Shown here one piece after another: positions 37,163 to 44,935 of a stretch of DNA of 64,000 nt (the first letter of the stretch is position 1; each line of letters begins with the position of its first letter). Location of the stretch: assembly GCA_009926135.1 (NCBI GenBank), contig RFPL01000003.1, positions 62,001-126,000 on the forward strand. Reading direction: 5' to 3'. The notes beneath the pieces were generated by a model, which searched no databases, was not told the DNA's origin, and worked only from the letters and a program-made list of their open reading frames with translations. This DNA is from Sphingomonadaceae bacterium. Lineage in GTDB: Bacteria; Pseudomonadota; Alphaproteobacteria; Sphingomonadales; Sphingomonadaceae. Position numbers and translations under genes: made by a program.

Positions 37163-38053
37163 TCATTCCATCAGGCACAGCCGATAGCGTTCGAAACAGG
37201 CCGCACCGCAGTTCAGCCGCAGCAAGGCGCCCTCCGCCATGGCCGTGGCGCGGCGGGGATCTTCCGCCACCAGCGGCCGCAGCGCTTCGCGGTTCCAGTC
37301 TTCACTATGCTTGACGTCGAGGACCGCGTGGAGCGCGAAATAGCGCCGCTCGCGCTCTGACAGCCCAATCCGGGCCAAACCCTTGGCCACTGCGGCGGAG
37401 CGGCCCGGGGCAGTCAATTCGATCACACCGAGCGCGCCGATGCTATGCCAGGCATAGCGACGCGAAGTGGCCATCGCGGTCATCGCATTGGCCAGGGCGA
37501 GACTTTCCCAGACGGTCGTTTCGATCTGCGGATTGAGCGCCAGCGCATCAACCAGCCGCTGCAGCATCGGACCGTGCATGCCCCTGGCGTTGCCCCGGCC
37601 CATCTCGTCCCAGTAATTGCGGGCCAGTTCCAGCTTGGCCCGGTCCGGCAGCATGACCTGGGTCAGCGCAACGAGATCATCGAACCCCGCTTCGCCGGCG
37701 GCTTCCTGCTGCAGAAACCACCGCAGATCATCGCGCGGGGCGTGATCTGCCAGCCACGCGAACAAGGGATCGCCCTGACCCGGACCGGTTTCCTGCAAGC
37801 CTTCGAACCAGCTTACAAATCCGTCGGGATCGGTCGGGACCGCCTCAGCCACCTGACGCACCTCGGCGCGCAGCTCCTCGATAAAGGCGCCTTCCAGCCG
37901 CAGCATAGTCTGATCGATTTCCAACTGATCGCGCCAATTGACCTGGGGGAATCCGGGCGCAAGCCGGGTGCGGTTCCAGTGGGCGAGGCGCTGCTGGAAC
38001 AGGTCGGATTTGAACTGCGATTGTCGGAGCTTAGGTACGGGGCGCGTGGCCAT
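37163..38053 (-). CDS. Iron-containing redox enzyme family (haem-oxygenase-like fold) protein
   Basis: The 296-aa helical protein matches the HDO/Haem_oxygenas_2 pattern: WFLQQEAAGEAGFDDLVAL, NYWDEMGRGNARGMHG, and ALHAVLDVKHSEDWN near the C-terminus. The Glu and His residues in these helices probably bind a diiron centre. Family members oxidise fatty acids or amino-acid-derived substrates; none can be named here. ATG 38053 has CAGGAA upstream; an in-frame ATG at 38077 is possible. Confidence 0.82.
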   Translation of the reverse strand: MATRPVPKLRQSQFKSDLFQQRLAHWNRTRLAPGFPQVNWRDQLEIDQTMLRLEGAFIEELRAEVRQVAEAVPTDPDGFVSWFEGLQETGPGQGDPLFAWLADHAPRDDLRWFLQQEAAGEAGFDDLVALTQVMLPDRAKLELARNYWDEMGRGNARGMHGPMLQRLVDALALNPQIETTVWESLALANAMTAMATSRRYAWHSIGALGVIELTAPGRSAAVAKGLARIGLSERERRYFALHAVLDVKHSEDWNREALRPLVAEDPRRATAMAEGALLRLNCGAACFERYRLCLME

Positions 38054-38157
38054 GACAAGGAATTCCTGTGAATACAAAGCGTTTCAACAGAAACCTCGTC
38101 TTCCCTCGCTTGTTCCGGCTCGCCCGGCAGGGCGGTGCCCCGACGCGGTTGGCCGGG

Positions 38158-40092
38158 TCAACCGCCCGGATGGTAGAAATCGTACACGGTCTGGGCGACC
38201 GCAGCGCTCACCCCCGGCGCACGCTGAAGGTCATCAAGGCTTGCGGCGCGAACCTTGCTGGCCGTGCCGAAGTGCAGCAGCAGCGCCCGCTTGCGCGCGG
38301 GGCCAATGCCTGGGATCTCGTCCAGCGGTGAGGCCGTGATTGCCCGGCTGCGCTTTTCGCGGTGCGCGCCGATGGCAAAGCGGTGAACCTCATCGCGCAG
38401 CCGCTGCAGGTGGAACAACAGCGGTGAATTGACCGGCAGCATCTTTTCGCGCCCGTCCGGGAAATGGAAAACCTCACGCCCGTCGCGGCCATGGTGCGGT
38501 CCCTTGGCAATCGCTATCAGCGGCACGTCCTCGATCCCCAGGTCTTCCAGCGTATCGCGCGCGGCCGACATCTGCCCCTTGCCGCCATCGATCAGCACCA
38601 GATCGGGCCACATCCCGCCATCGCGATCGGGGTCTTCGTCCTGGACCCGGGCAAAGCGGCGCTGGAAGACCTCGCGCATCATGGCAAAGTCATCGTTGGT
38701 CTGGGCGGTCTTGATATTCCATTTGCGGTACTGGCCCTTGAGGAAGCCCTCTGGTCCAGCGACGATCATCGCACCCAGCGCCTGTGCGCCCTGGATATGG
38801 CTATTGTCGTAAACCTCGATCCGCTGCGGCGGCTCGGCCAGTTCCAGGAACTCCGCAAGTTCGCGGTTGAGCCGGGCCTTGGTGCCGCTTTCCGCCGCGC
38901 GCCGCTCAAGCGCCTCGACAGCGTTGCGCTGGGCCTGCTCCATCAGCCGCCGCCGATCGCCGCGCTGCGGGACGGAGATCTCCACCTTGCCGCCGGCTCC
39001 CTCGCGGAAAGCTTCGGCCAGCAATTCGGCCTCCGGCAGCTGGCGATCGACCAGGATACAGCGCGGTGGTGGCACTTCCTCATAGAACTGGGCAAGGAAC
39101 GCGGTCAGCACCTCCTCCCCGCTCAAGCCGTCCGTATGGCCCGGGAAGAAGGCGCGGTGCCCCCAGTTCTGCCCACCACGTATGAAGAAGGCCTGGATCC
39201 CGAACTGGCCGCTTTTCTCGGCAATGGCGAAGACATCGGCATTGCCGACGCCTTCCGCGTTGACCGCTTGGCTCCCCTGGATGAAAGTCGCAGCGCGCAG
39301 CCGGTCTCGCAGCATGGCCGCCCGTTCAAAGTCCAGCGCGGCGGCCGCCGCTTCCATCTGGCTATTGAGCTTGGCCTGGACTGCCGAGCTTTTCCCTCCC
39401 AGGAAATCCTTGGCCTCGCCCACCAGTTCGGCATAGCCGGCCGTGTCGATCCGCCCGACGCAGGGCGCGGAGCAACGCTTGATCTGGTAAAGCAGACACG
39501 GCCGGTCGCGGCGGCTGAAAAAGCTGTCCGTGCAGGACCTGAGCAGAAACAGCTTCTGCAAGGCGTTGATCGTGGTGTTGACCGACCCGGCGCTGGCGAA
39601 GGGGCCGTAATAATTGCCCTTGGCCTTGCGCGCACCGCGGTGCTTGGTGATCCGCGGAAAGTCGTGATCGGCCCGCAAGAGGATGAAGGGAAAGCTTTTG
39701 TCATCCCGCAGCAGCACGTTGTAGGGCGGGCGATAGCGCTTGATCAATTGCGCTTCGAGCAGCAGCGCCTCGGCCTCGGAATTCGTGGTGACGATGGTCA
39801 TCGCCCGGGTCTGGCTGACCATCCGCTTGAGCCGCAGCGGCAGCCGCTCGACCTGGGTGTAGTTCGCCACCCGGTTCTTGAGCGCGCGCGCCTTGCCGAC
39901 GTAGAGGACGTCACCGCGGGCATCCAGCATGCGGTAAACGCCAGGCTTGGGCCTCAGCGTCGCCTGGACCTCGCGGATCGCGGCGACGCCGGCCTCCAGA
40001 TCGGGCTGGCTGCCCTTGACCGTAAAGGTCGCGCGTTCCTCGTTGAAACGCTCGGCGGCATTGGGTTGATCGGGACGTCCGGCGCGGGCCAT
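38158..40092 (-). CDS. uvrC: Excinuclease ABC subunit C
   Basis: From ATG 40092 the protein has 644 aa. It has the N-terminal GIY-YIG nuclease (PGVYRMLDARGDVLYVGKA), a Cys-rich CLLYQIKRCSAPCVGRI segment, a UVR motif (about 235-270), the RNase H-like domain with EVYDNSHIQGAQALGAM and LVLIDGGKGQ, and C-terminal helix-hairpin-helices (IPGIGPARKRALLLHFG). It makes both incisions in nucleotide excision repair. An ATG at 40188 is in frame but that extension has no homology. Confidence 0.97.
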   Translation of the reverse strand: MARAGRPDQPNAAERFNEERATFTVKGSQPDLEAGVAAIREVQATLRPKPGVYRMLDARGDVLYVGKARALKNRVANYTQVERLPLRLKRMVSQTRAMTIVTTNSEAEALLLEAQLIKRYRPPYNVLLRDDKSFPFILLRADHDFPRITKHRGARKAKGNYYGPFASAGSVNTTINALQKLFLLRSCTDSFFSRRDRPCLLYQIKRCSAPCVGRIDTAGYAELVGEAKDFLGGKSSAVQAKLNSQMEAAAAALDFERAAMLRDRLRAATFIQGSQAVNAEGVGNADVFAIAEKSGQFGIQAFFIRGGQNWGHRAFFPGHTDGLSGEEVLTAFLAQFYEEVPPPRCILVDRQLPEAELLAEAFREGAGGKVEISVPQRGDRRRLMEQAQRNAVEALERRAAESGTKARLNRELAEFLELAEPPQRIEVYDNSHIQGAQALGAMIVAGPEGFLKGQYRKWNIKTAQTNDDFAMMREVFQRRFARVQDEDPDRDGGMWPDLVLIDGGKGQMSAARDTLEDLGIEDVPLIAIAKGPHHGRDGREVFHFPDGREKMLPVNSPLLFHLQRLRDEVHRFAIGAHREKRSRAITASPLDEIPGIGPARKRALLLHFGTASKVRAASLDDLQRAPGVSAAVAQTVYDFYHPGG

Positions 40093-40135
40093 GGGCACCC
40101 AATAGGGACGATGTGGGCAAGGCAAAAGGCCCTTG

Positions 40136-40163
40136 TTGACGCCGGGTGTTCGTCTGTTAGGCT
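40136..40163 (+). promoter_or_regulatory. Candidate promoter of the wax ester synthase operon
   Basis: TTGACG (40136-40141) and TAGGCT (40158-40163) are separated by 16 bp, in the spacer between divergent uvrC and the WS/DGAT gene, 50 bp before its TTG start. Confidence 0.4.
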
Positions 40164-40212
40164 CTTCAGCAATTACAGGCCGTTTCATCGGCTGAAGGCA
40201 GGAGGGGTCAGT

Positions 40213-41784
40213 TTGCGTCAGCTCCAGGGGATGGATGCGTCATTTGTGGCGCTCGAGACGCGAAATTCGCCGATGCACATCGGCTCGATCCTGATCTACA
40301 ATCCCGAAACAGCGCCTGGCGGCTTTGTCCGCTTCAAGGATATCCTGCGCTTCATGGAAAGCCGCATGCAGCTGTCGCGCACCATGCGGCAACGGCTGGT
40401 GCGGGTGCCTTTTGACCTCGACTACCCTTACTGGATCGAGGATCCGGATTTCGATCTGGAATACCATGTCCGCCACCTCGCCCTGCCCAAGCCGGGTGAC
40501 TGGCGCCAGCTCTGCATCCAGGCGGCGCGGATCTTTGCCCGGCCGCTCGATCTGAACCGCCCGCCATGGGAATTCACGGTGATCGAAGGGCTCGACAATA
40601 TTCCGGGCGTGCCCACGGGCAGTTATGCGATGGTCACCAAGGTCCACCATGCCGCGATTGATGGGATGAGCGGGATCGACCTGATGGAGGCGCTGCACAC
40701 GCTGATGGCCGATGCCCCGCCGCCCTCGACCCCGGACAACTGGCAGCCAGAGCAGGTGCCCGGCTCCGCTTCGCTGATTGCGCGCTCGTGGCTCAATGCC
40801 GTGGCCAATCCGGTCCGGCAGCTGGAAGTTGCGGCCAAGGCCATGCCCGGGCTCGCCCGTGCCGTGAAAGGCCTGGCGACCAAGGACTTTGCCCTGCATG
40901 GCGAAATGATCGCGCCGCGCACCCGCTTCAACCAGGTGATCTCGACCAGCCGCGTCGTCGAGGGACGCTCGGTCCCGCTCAGCGATATCAAGGCGATCCG
41001 CCAGGCGGTTGAGGGCGCCAAGGTCAACGATGTGTTCCTGACCATCATCGGCGGCGCCATGCGCAAGTATCTTGAGGCCAAGGACGATCTGCCGGACAAG
41101 ACCCTGACCGCGATGGCCCCGATCTCGGTCCGCGGCAAGGACGAGAAGGGCGACATGGGCAACCAGGTGGCCGCGATGATCGCCCCGCTCGGCACGCACA
41201 TCGCCGATCCGATCGACCGGCTGGAATACGTCTTCTCGCAGACCACCAATTCCAAGGCGATGTCCGACGCGATCGGCGCGCGGAACATGACCGAGATGAG
41301 CAAGGTCAGCCCGGCGCTGTTCATGGCACTGGCCGCCCAAGCCTATACCCGCCTTGGCCTCGCCAACCGGGTCGCCCTGCCCTTTACCACGGTCGTCACG
41401 AACGTGCCGGGTCCGCCTGTGCCGATCTATTCGGCCGGCGCGCGGCTGGAAAGCATGATGGGCCTGCTCTGCCTGACTGACGGGCTCGGTCTGGGCCACG
41501 TGGTGCAGAGCTATGTCAAGGAGGCGACGATCGCCTTCACGGCGTGTCGCAACCTCCTGCCCGATCCGGAGTTCTACGCCCAGTGCATCGAAGAGAGCTT
41601 CCAGGAGCTGCGCGACGCGGCGGCAAAGGTGCAGGAACCGCGCGTTCCGCAACCCGCGCCGACGAACAAGCCAAAGTCCGCGGCCAAAAGCGCCGCAAAG
41701 GCGAAACCAGCAACGACAAAATCGACAAAGAAGCCGGCCACCAAGAAGCCGGCCACCAAAAGCAGGAAGGTCGCCGAAAAATGA
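40213..41784 (+). CDS. Wax ester synthase/diacylglycerol O-acyltransferase with lysine-rich tail
   Basis: From TTG 40213, with GGAGGGG 7-8 bases upstream, the product has 523 aa. The catalytic motif HHAAIDG is at 145-151; PLDLNRPPWE (111-120) and the C-terminal NVPGPPVPIYSAGARL are also typical. It acylates diacylglycerol or long-chain alcohols from acyl-CoA. The last ~45 residues form a Lys/Ala/Pro/Thr tail (KPATKKPATK repeats) resembling histone H1 tails, outside the family core of about 470 aa. Its stop overlaps the next gene (ATGA). Confidence 0.92.
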   Translation: MRQLQGMDASFVALETRNSPMHIGSILIYNPETAPGGFVRFKDILRFMESRMQLSRTMRQRLVRVPFDLDYPYWIEDPDFDLEYHVRHLALPKPGDWRQLCIQAARIFARPLDLNRPPWEFTVIEGLDNIPGVPTGSYAMVTKVHHAAIDGMSGIDLMEALHTLMADAPPPSTPDNWQPEQVPGSASLIARSWLNAVANPVRQLEVAAKAMPGLARAVKGLATKDFALHGEMIAPRTRFNQVISTSRVVEGRSVPLSDIKAIRQAVEGAKVNDVFLTIIGGAMRKYLEAKDDLPDKTLTAMAPISVRGKDEKGDMGNQVAAMIAPLGTHIADPIDRLEYVFSQTTNSKAMSDAIGARNMTEMSKVSPALFMALAAQAYTRLGLANRVALPFTTVVTNVPGPPVPIYSAGARLESMMGLLCLTDGLGLGHVVQSYVKEATIAFTACRNLLPDPEFYAQCIEESFQELRDAAAKVQEPRVPQPAPTNKPKSAAKSAAKAKPATTKSTKKPATKKPATKSRKVAEK

Positions 41785-42578
41785 CAGCAGCCAGTGCAGC
41801 ATTCCCGCAGCCGAGCCACGCTCGGCCGCCATCGCGCCTGTTCGCCTTTGCCGAGCCGCGCGCACTGCTTGAACTGGCGGCGTTTTATGCCGTCCGCCCT
41901 TACCTCTCGAACCTGCCGCAGGGCGATGGCCATCCGGTGCTGGTCTTGCCGGGGTTCATGGCCTCTGACAGCTCGACCGCGCCGCTGCGCCGGCTGCTCA
42001 AGCAACTCGGCTATGATGCCCGCGGGTGGGGCATGGGCCGCAACGTGCGGATCGACGCGCCGCGCGTGCACGAAATGGAATCGATGCTGCTGAAGATCTA
42101 CCGCGAAACCGGCCGCAAGGTCTCAATCGTCGGCTGGAGCCTTGGTGGTGTCTTTGCCCGCGAATTGGCCAAGGCGCATCCGGAAGCGGTGCGGCTGGTG
42201 ATCTCGCTTGGCAGCCCCATCTCGGATGACCGGCGCCACTCCAATGCAGCCCGCCTGTTCGAATACCTCAATGGCCGCGATCCCGAACCGATCCGGCAGG
42301 GTCGTTTCGTCGATCTCCACCGGGCACCGCCAGTGCCAACAACCTCGATCCTGACCAAGACCGATGGCGTGGTGCACTGGCGCGGTTCGGTCCAGCGGCG
42401 CGACAGCCACCCGCATACGGAAAACATCGAAGTCCTGGCCAGCCACTGCGGGCTGGGCTTCAACCCCAGCGCCGTAATCGCGATCGTCGACCGGCTGCTG
42501 CAGCCCGAAGGCGAATGGAAGCCTTTCGAGCCGCGCTTGTCGCAGCGCTGGATGTTCCCGAAAACCAGCCTGCAGTAA
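41781..42578 (+). CDS. Alpha/beta hydrolase (PGAP1/lipase-like esterase)
   Basis: The 265-aa protein has LVLPGFMASDSSTAPLRRLL (oxyanion region), the nucleophile elbow GWSLGG with Ser120, and a C-terminal ASHCGLGFNPSAV with the likely catalytic His. This type is close to triacylglycerol lipases and PHB-depolymerase-like esterases without a signal peptide, so it is cytoplasmic. Overlap with the WS/DGAT stop points to co-translation, and to a role in storage lipid turnover. Confidence 0.88.
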   Translation: MTAASAAFPQPSHARPPSRLFAFAEPRALLELAAFYAVRPYLSNLPQGDGHPVLVLPGFMASDSSTAPLRRLLKQLGYDARGWGMGRNVRIDAPRVHEMESMLLKIYRETGRKVSIVGWSLGGVFARELAKAHPEAVRLVISLGSPISDDRRHSNAARLFEYLNGRDPEPIRQGRFVDLHRAPPVPTTSILTKTDGVVHWRGSVQRRDSHPHTENIEVLASHCGLGFNPSAVIAIVDRLLQPEGEWKPFEPRLSQRWMFPKTSLQ

Positions 42579-42583
42579 GCCCC

Positions 42584-43534
42584 ATGTCCACACGTCACCT
42601 GGTCGATCCCGAGCTGCTGCCGCTGCTTGAGCTGATGCCCGGCACCGATCTTGCCAGCATGGACTTGGCCGAGCTGCGCATCACCAGCAGCGCGCGCTAC
42701 GCCTTCCTTGGCGCGCCGGCCATTGCACCGGTGGTTCACACCATTGCGGGCCCCGGCGGTCCGCTTGAAGTCTACCTTTATGACCCTGCGCCGGGCACAC
42801 CCGGCCGGGCCGCGCTGCTGCACATTCACGGCGGCGGAATGATCATGGGTTCGGCCAGCGTCATGCAGGCGGGACCGGCCACCATGGCGCAATCGCTGGG
42901 CATACCGGTCGCCTCGGTCGAATACCGGCTCGCCCCGGAGCACCCCTTCCCGGCCCCGCAGGAAGACTGCCTGGCCGCACTGGCCTGGCTGGCCGAGCAA
43001 GCCGATGACCTGGGAATTGATCGTACGCGGATCGGCATTACCGGGGAAAGTGCTGGCGGCGGGCTGGCAGCGGCACTGGCACTGATGGCGCGTGACCTGG
43101 ATGGCCCGAAGATCGCCGCCCAGTTCCTGACCTATCCGATGCTGGACCACCGGACTGGCGGGGCAGACTGCCCTTATGGCAATCCGGTCACCGGGGAGTT
43201 CATCTGGACCCACAGTTCAAACCGCTTTGGCTGGGGCGCACTGCGCGGAAGCTATCCAGTCGATGACGAGCGTTGCGGGTGGTTCTCGCCAACGCTGGCG
43301 ACCGACCTCAGCGGCCTGCCGCCGACCTGGATCGGCACCGGCAGTCTCGACCTGTTTCTGGATGAGGATCTGGATTACGCCCGCCGCCTGATCGCCGCCG
43401 GGGTGCCGACCGAACTGCACGTCTATCCGGGCGCGATCCACGCTTTCAATGCCGTTGCCGGAAGCCGTCTGGCCCAGGCGTTCGGGCGTGACCTGATGAG
43501 TGCGATCGCCAATTGGCTGGGGATACCGCGCTAG
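42584..43534 (+). CDS. Alpha/beta hydrolase fold-3, hormone-sensitive-lipase family
   Basis: The 316-aa esterase has the HSL oxyanion motif HGGG (82-85), nucleophile Ser156 in GESAGGG, Asp in GSLDLFLDE and His in GAIHAFN. HSL esterases cut short to medium acyl esters. It begins 5 bp after the preceding hydrolase stop and closes the operon, followed by a bidirectional terminator. Confidence 0.93.
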   Translation: MSTRHLVDPELLPLLELMPGTDLASMDLAELRITSSARYAFLGAPAIAPVVHTIAGPGGPLEVYLYDPAPGTPGRAALLHIHGGGMIMGSASVMQAGPATMAQSLGIPVASVEYRLAPEHPFPAPQEDCLAALAWLAEQADDLGIDRTRIGITGESAGGGLAAALALMARDLDGPKIAAQFLTYPMLDHRTGGADCPYGNPVTGEFIWTHSSNRFGWGALRGSYPVDDERCGWFSPTLATDLSGLPPTWIGTGSLDLFLDEDLDYARRLIAAGVPTELHVYPGAIHAFNAVAGSRLAQAFGRDLMSAIANWLGIPR

Positions 43535-43538
43535 GAAC

Positions 43539-43570
43539 AAAGGCCGCGCGGGAGGTCCCGCACGGCCTTT
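43539..43570. terminator. Bidirectional terminator between convergent genes
   Basis: Arms 43539-43553 and 43556-43570 form a 14-bp GC-rich stem with one mismatch, bounded by AAA and TTT, between the convergent HSL esterase and exported-protein genes. Confidence 0.85.
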
Positions 43571-43588
43571 CATCGACAGCCAGCCGGA

Positions 43589-44104
43589 TCAGGCCGCCTG
43601 ACCATCCACGTTGACGTTCCGGATCCGTCCATCGCGGTCGATCACGCAGCTGAAATTGCCATCGCCAGTGGTCGTGCCGGCAATCCGCCAGCCACCATCG
43701 TCACGATTGACACTCTCGACCTCACCGACCCGGGTCTTGCCGCGATTTATTTCATCGATGCAGCGGTTGACCGCGCTGTCGAGCCCGATGCCTTCGCGCC
43801 ATTCGGGGCGATCATCTTCGCTGCCATAGCGCGGCGCATCCTGGCGATCGCGGGGGAGCGGCTCGCGATAATCGTCTTGCGATGAGCGCTGCTTGTTGGC
43901 TTTGCTGGCGGCGCTGGCAATTGCCGCAATGCCGCCGATGATCAGGATACCGGCCAGAATGTCGCCGCCATCGACCCGGTCATGGTTACGGTAATGCCCG
44001 CCCCATCCGCCGCCCCAGCCGCGCGCCATGGCCGGCGTTGCTGCCATCGAAAATGAAGCCGCCAGCGCCAGGGCTGCGGCCGTCCGCGTGATCTTTCCCG
44101 TCAT
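43589..44104 (-). CDS. Exported protein with glycine-zipper-like segment
   Basis: About 171 aa from ATG 44104 (GGGG 9 bases upstream; ATG 44110 is an alternative). A signal peptide ends at ATPAMA. A hydrophobic glycine-containing segment (GGDILAGILIIGGIAAIASA) follows, then a charged linker and a C-terminal domain with two Cys (NRCIDEIN, FSCVIDRDGRI). It shares this layout with the next gene upstream (44209-44820). Function unknown; cell-envelope location likely. Confidence 0.75.
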   Translation of the reverse strand: MTGKITRTAAALALAASFSMAATPAMARGWGGGWGGHYRNHDRVDGGDILAGILIIGGIAAIASAASKANKQRSSQDDYREPLPRDRQDAPRYGSEDDRPEWREGIGLDSAVNRCIDEINRGKTRVGEVESVNRDDGGWRIAGTTTGDGNFSCVIDRDGRIRNVNVDGQAA

Positions 44105-44155
44105 TTGCATGACCCCAACTATGGTGCCCGCTGCACCATCCATAACAAAGACTTA

Positions 44156-44187
44156 GGCGGTTCAGGCTTTCACTTGCCTGAACCGCC
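44156..44187 (-). terminator. Hairpin between the two related exported-protein genes
   Basis: A perfect 11-bp stem (44156-44166 with 44177-44187) with a 10-nt loop lies 21 bp past the stop of the 44209-44820 gene. The T-tract on the minus strand is weak (AAGTCTTTG), so it may terminate only in part or stabilise the mRNA end. Confidence 0.7.
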
Positions 44188-44208
44188 CGAAGTCCGGATC
44201 TCTGGCCG

Positions 44209-44820
44209 CTAAAGGCCGCGGAGCCCGCTGTAGTCAAGATCGACGATCCGGCCGCGCTCGATCCGGCACTTGAATGAACCGGAGTCATAGCCACGCAGGT
44301 TGTCGTTCCAACCGCGATAGTCCCCACCCCAGCCTCGGCCATAGTCGCCATCACCGCGGCGCCAGTCGCGTCCGTTGGAATTGACTGCAATCCGCCCGCG
44401 CACTTCAAACCCGTAGCGGGTCTCGCGGATGTCGCGAATATCAGTCACATCGGCGCGGCCGTAGCTGTAGCGTCCCGCGTTGCGTTCGGCGGCATAGACG
44501 CACTGCTCAATCGCGCGGCGCGGGTTGCCGCGCCAGGCATTGTCGTTGCGATAGCCGTAGCTCTGATCATAGCCGTAACCAGCGCGGTCATAGCGGTAGT
44601 CGCGATCATAACGATCATAGCGATCATTACCGTTGCTGGCGGCCGAGGCCACGGCCGCGATCCCGCCGATAATCAGCGCACCAGCGATCACGTCACCAGC
44701 GCTGATGCCGTCGCGATCGCGATGTTCGGCGAAAGCCGGGGTGGCCGAAGAAAGTGCCATCGCGCCAGCCGCGATGGTGGCAATGGTGCCCTTGGCCAGA
44801 GCTTTGGACATGGTCTTCAT
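44209..44820 (-). CDS. Exported glycine-zipper-like protein with Tyr/Arg/Asp-rich repeats
   Basis: The 203-aa protein has a signal peptide (cleavage after ATPAFA), a hydrophobic segment (SAGDVIAGALIIGGIAAVAS), a low-complexity RYDRYDRDYRYDR stretch (about 66-90), and a C-terminal domain with EQCVYAAERNAG and SFKCRIERGRIVDLDY, two Cys in positions equivalent to the neighbour downstream. It is a paralogue of 43589-44104. Its ribosome-binding site lies within a predicted hairpin. No named function is recognised. Confidence 0.78.
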   Translation of the reverse strand: MKTMSKALAKGTIATIAAGAMALSSATPAFAEHRDRDGISAGDVIAGALIIGGIAAVASAASNGNDRYDRYDRDYRYDRAGYGYDQSYGYRNDNAWRGNPRRAIEQCVYAAERNAGRYSYGRADVTDIRDIRETRYGFEVRGRIAVNSNGRDWRRGDGDYGRGWGGDYRGWNDNLRGYDSGSFKCRIERGRIVDLDYSGLRGL

Positions 44821-44827
44821 GGCATCG

Positions 44828-44875
44828 ATCCTTCACTCATCGGCGGGCAAGATGGCCCGTCGTTGGATGAAGGAT
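44828..44875 (-). promoter_or_regulatory. Leader hairpin that includes the Shine-Dalgarno of the exported-protein gene
   Basis: On the minus strand ATCCTTC (44875-44869) pairs with GAAGGAT (44834-44828), which contains the ribosome-binding site 7 bases before the ATG at 44820. An inner hairpin (CGGGC/GCCCG, 44844-44859) lies between. Such a layout is compatible with a translational switch such as a thermosensor. Confidence 0.55.
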
Positions 44876-44935
44876 TAGCGAATCGACCGTGGCACCAAGC
44901 TGAACTTGCTAGTTATGCGGCGTTAATGTCAGCGG

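Noticed and set aside
38464..40212. Long plus-strand frame continuous with the wax ester synthase, antisense to uvrC
   Set aside because: It would add over 580 residues to the acyltransferase, but that region is the complement of uvrC, and a TTG start with a good ribosome-binding site lies at 40213.
44585..44640. Short GATCAT/CGATAG-type repeats, considered as a possible CRISPR or VNTR
   Set aside because: They encode the RYDRYDRDYRYDR protein repeat, are not separated by spacers, and are in frame.
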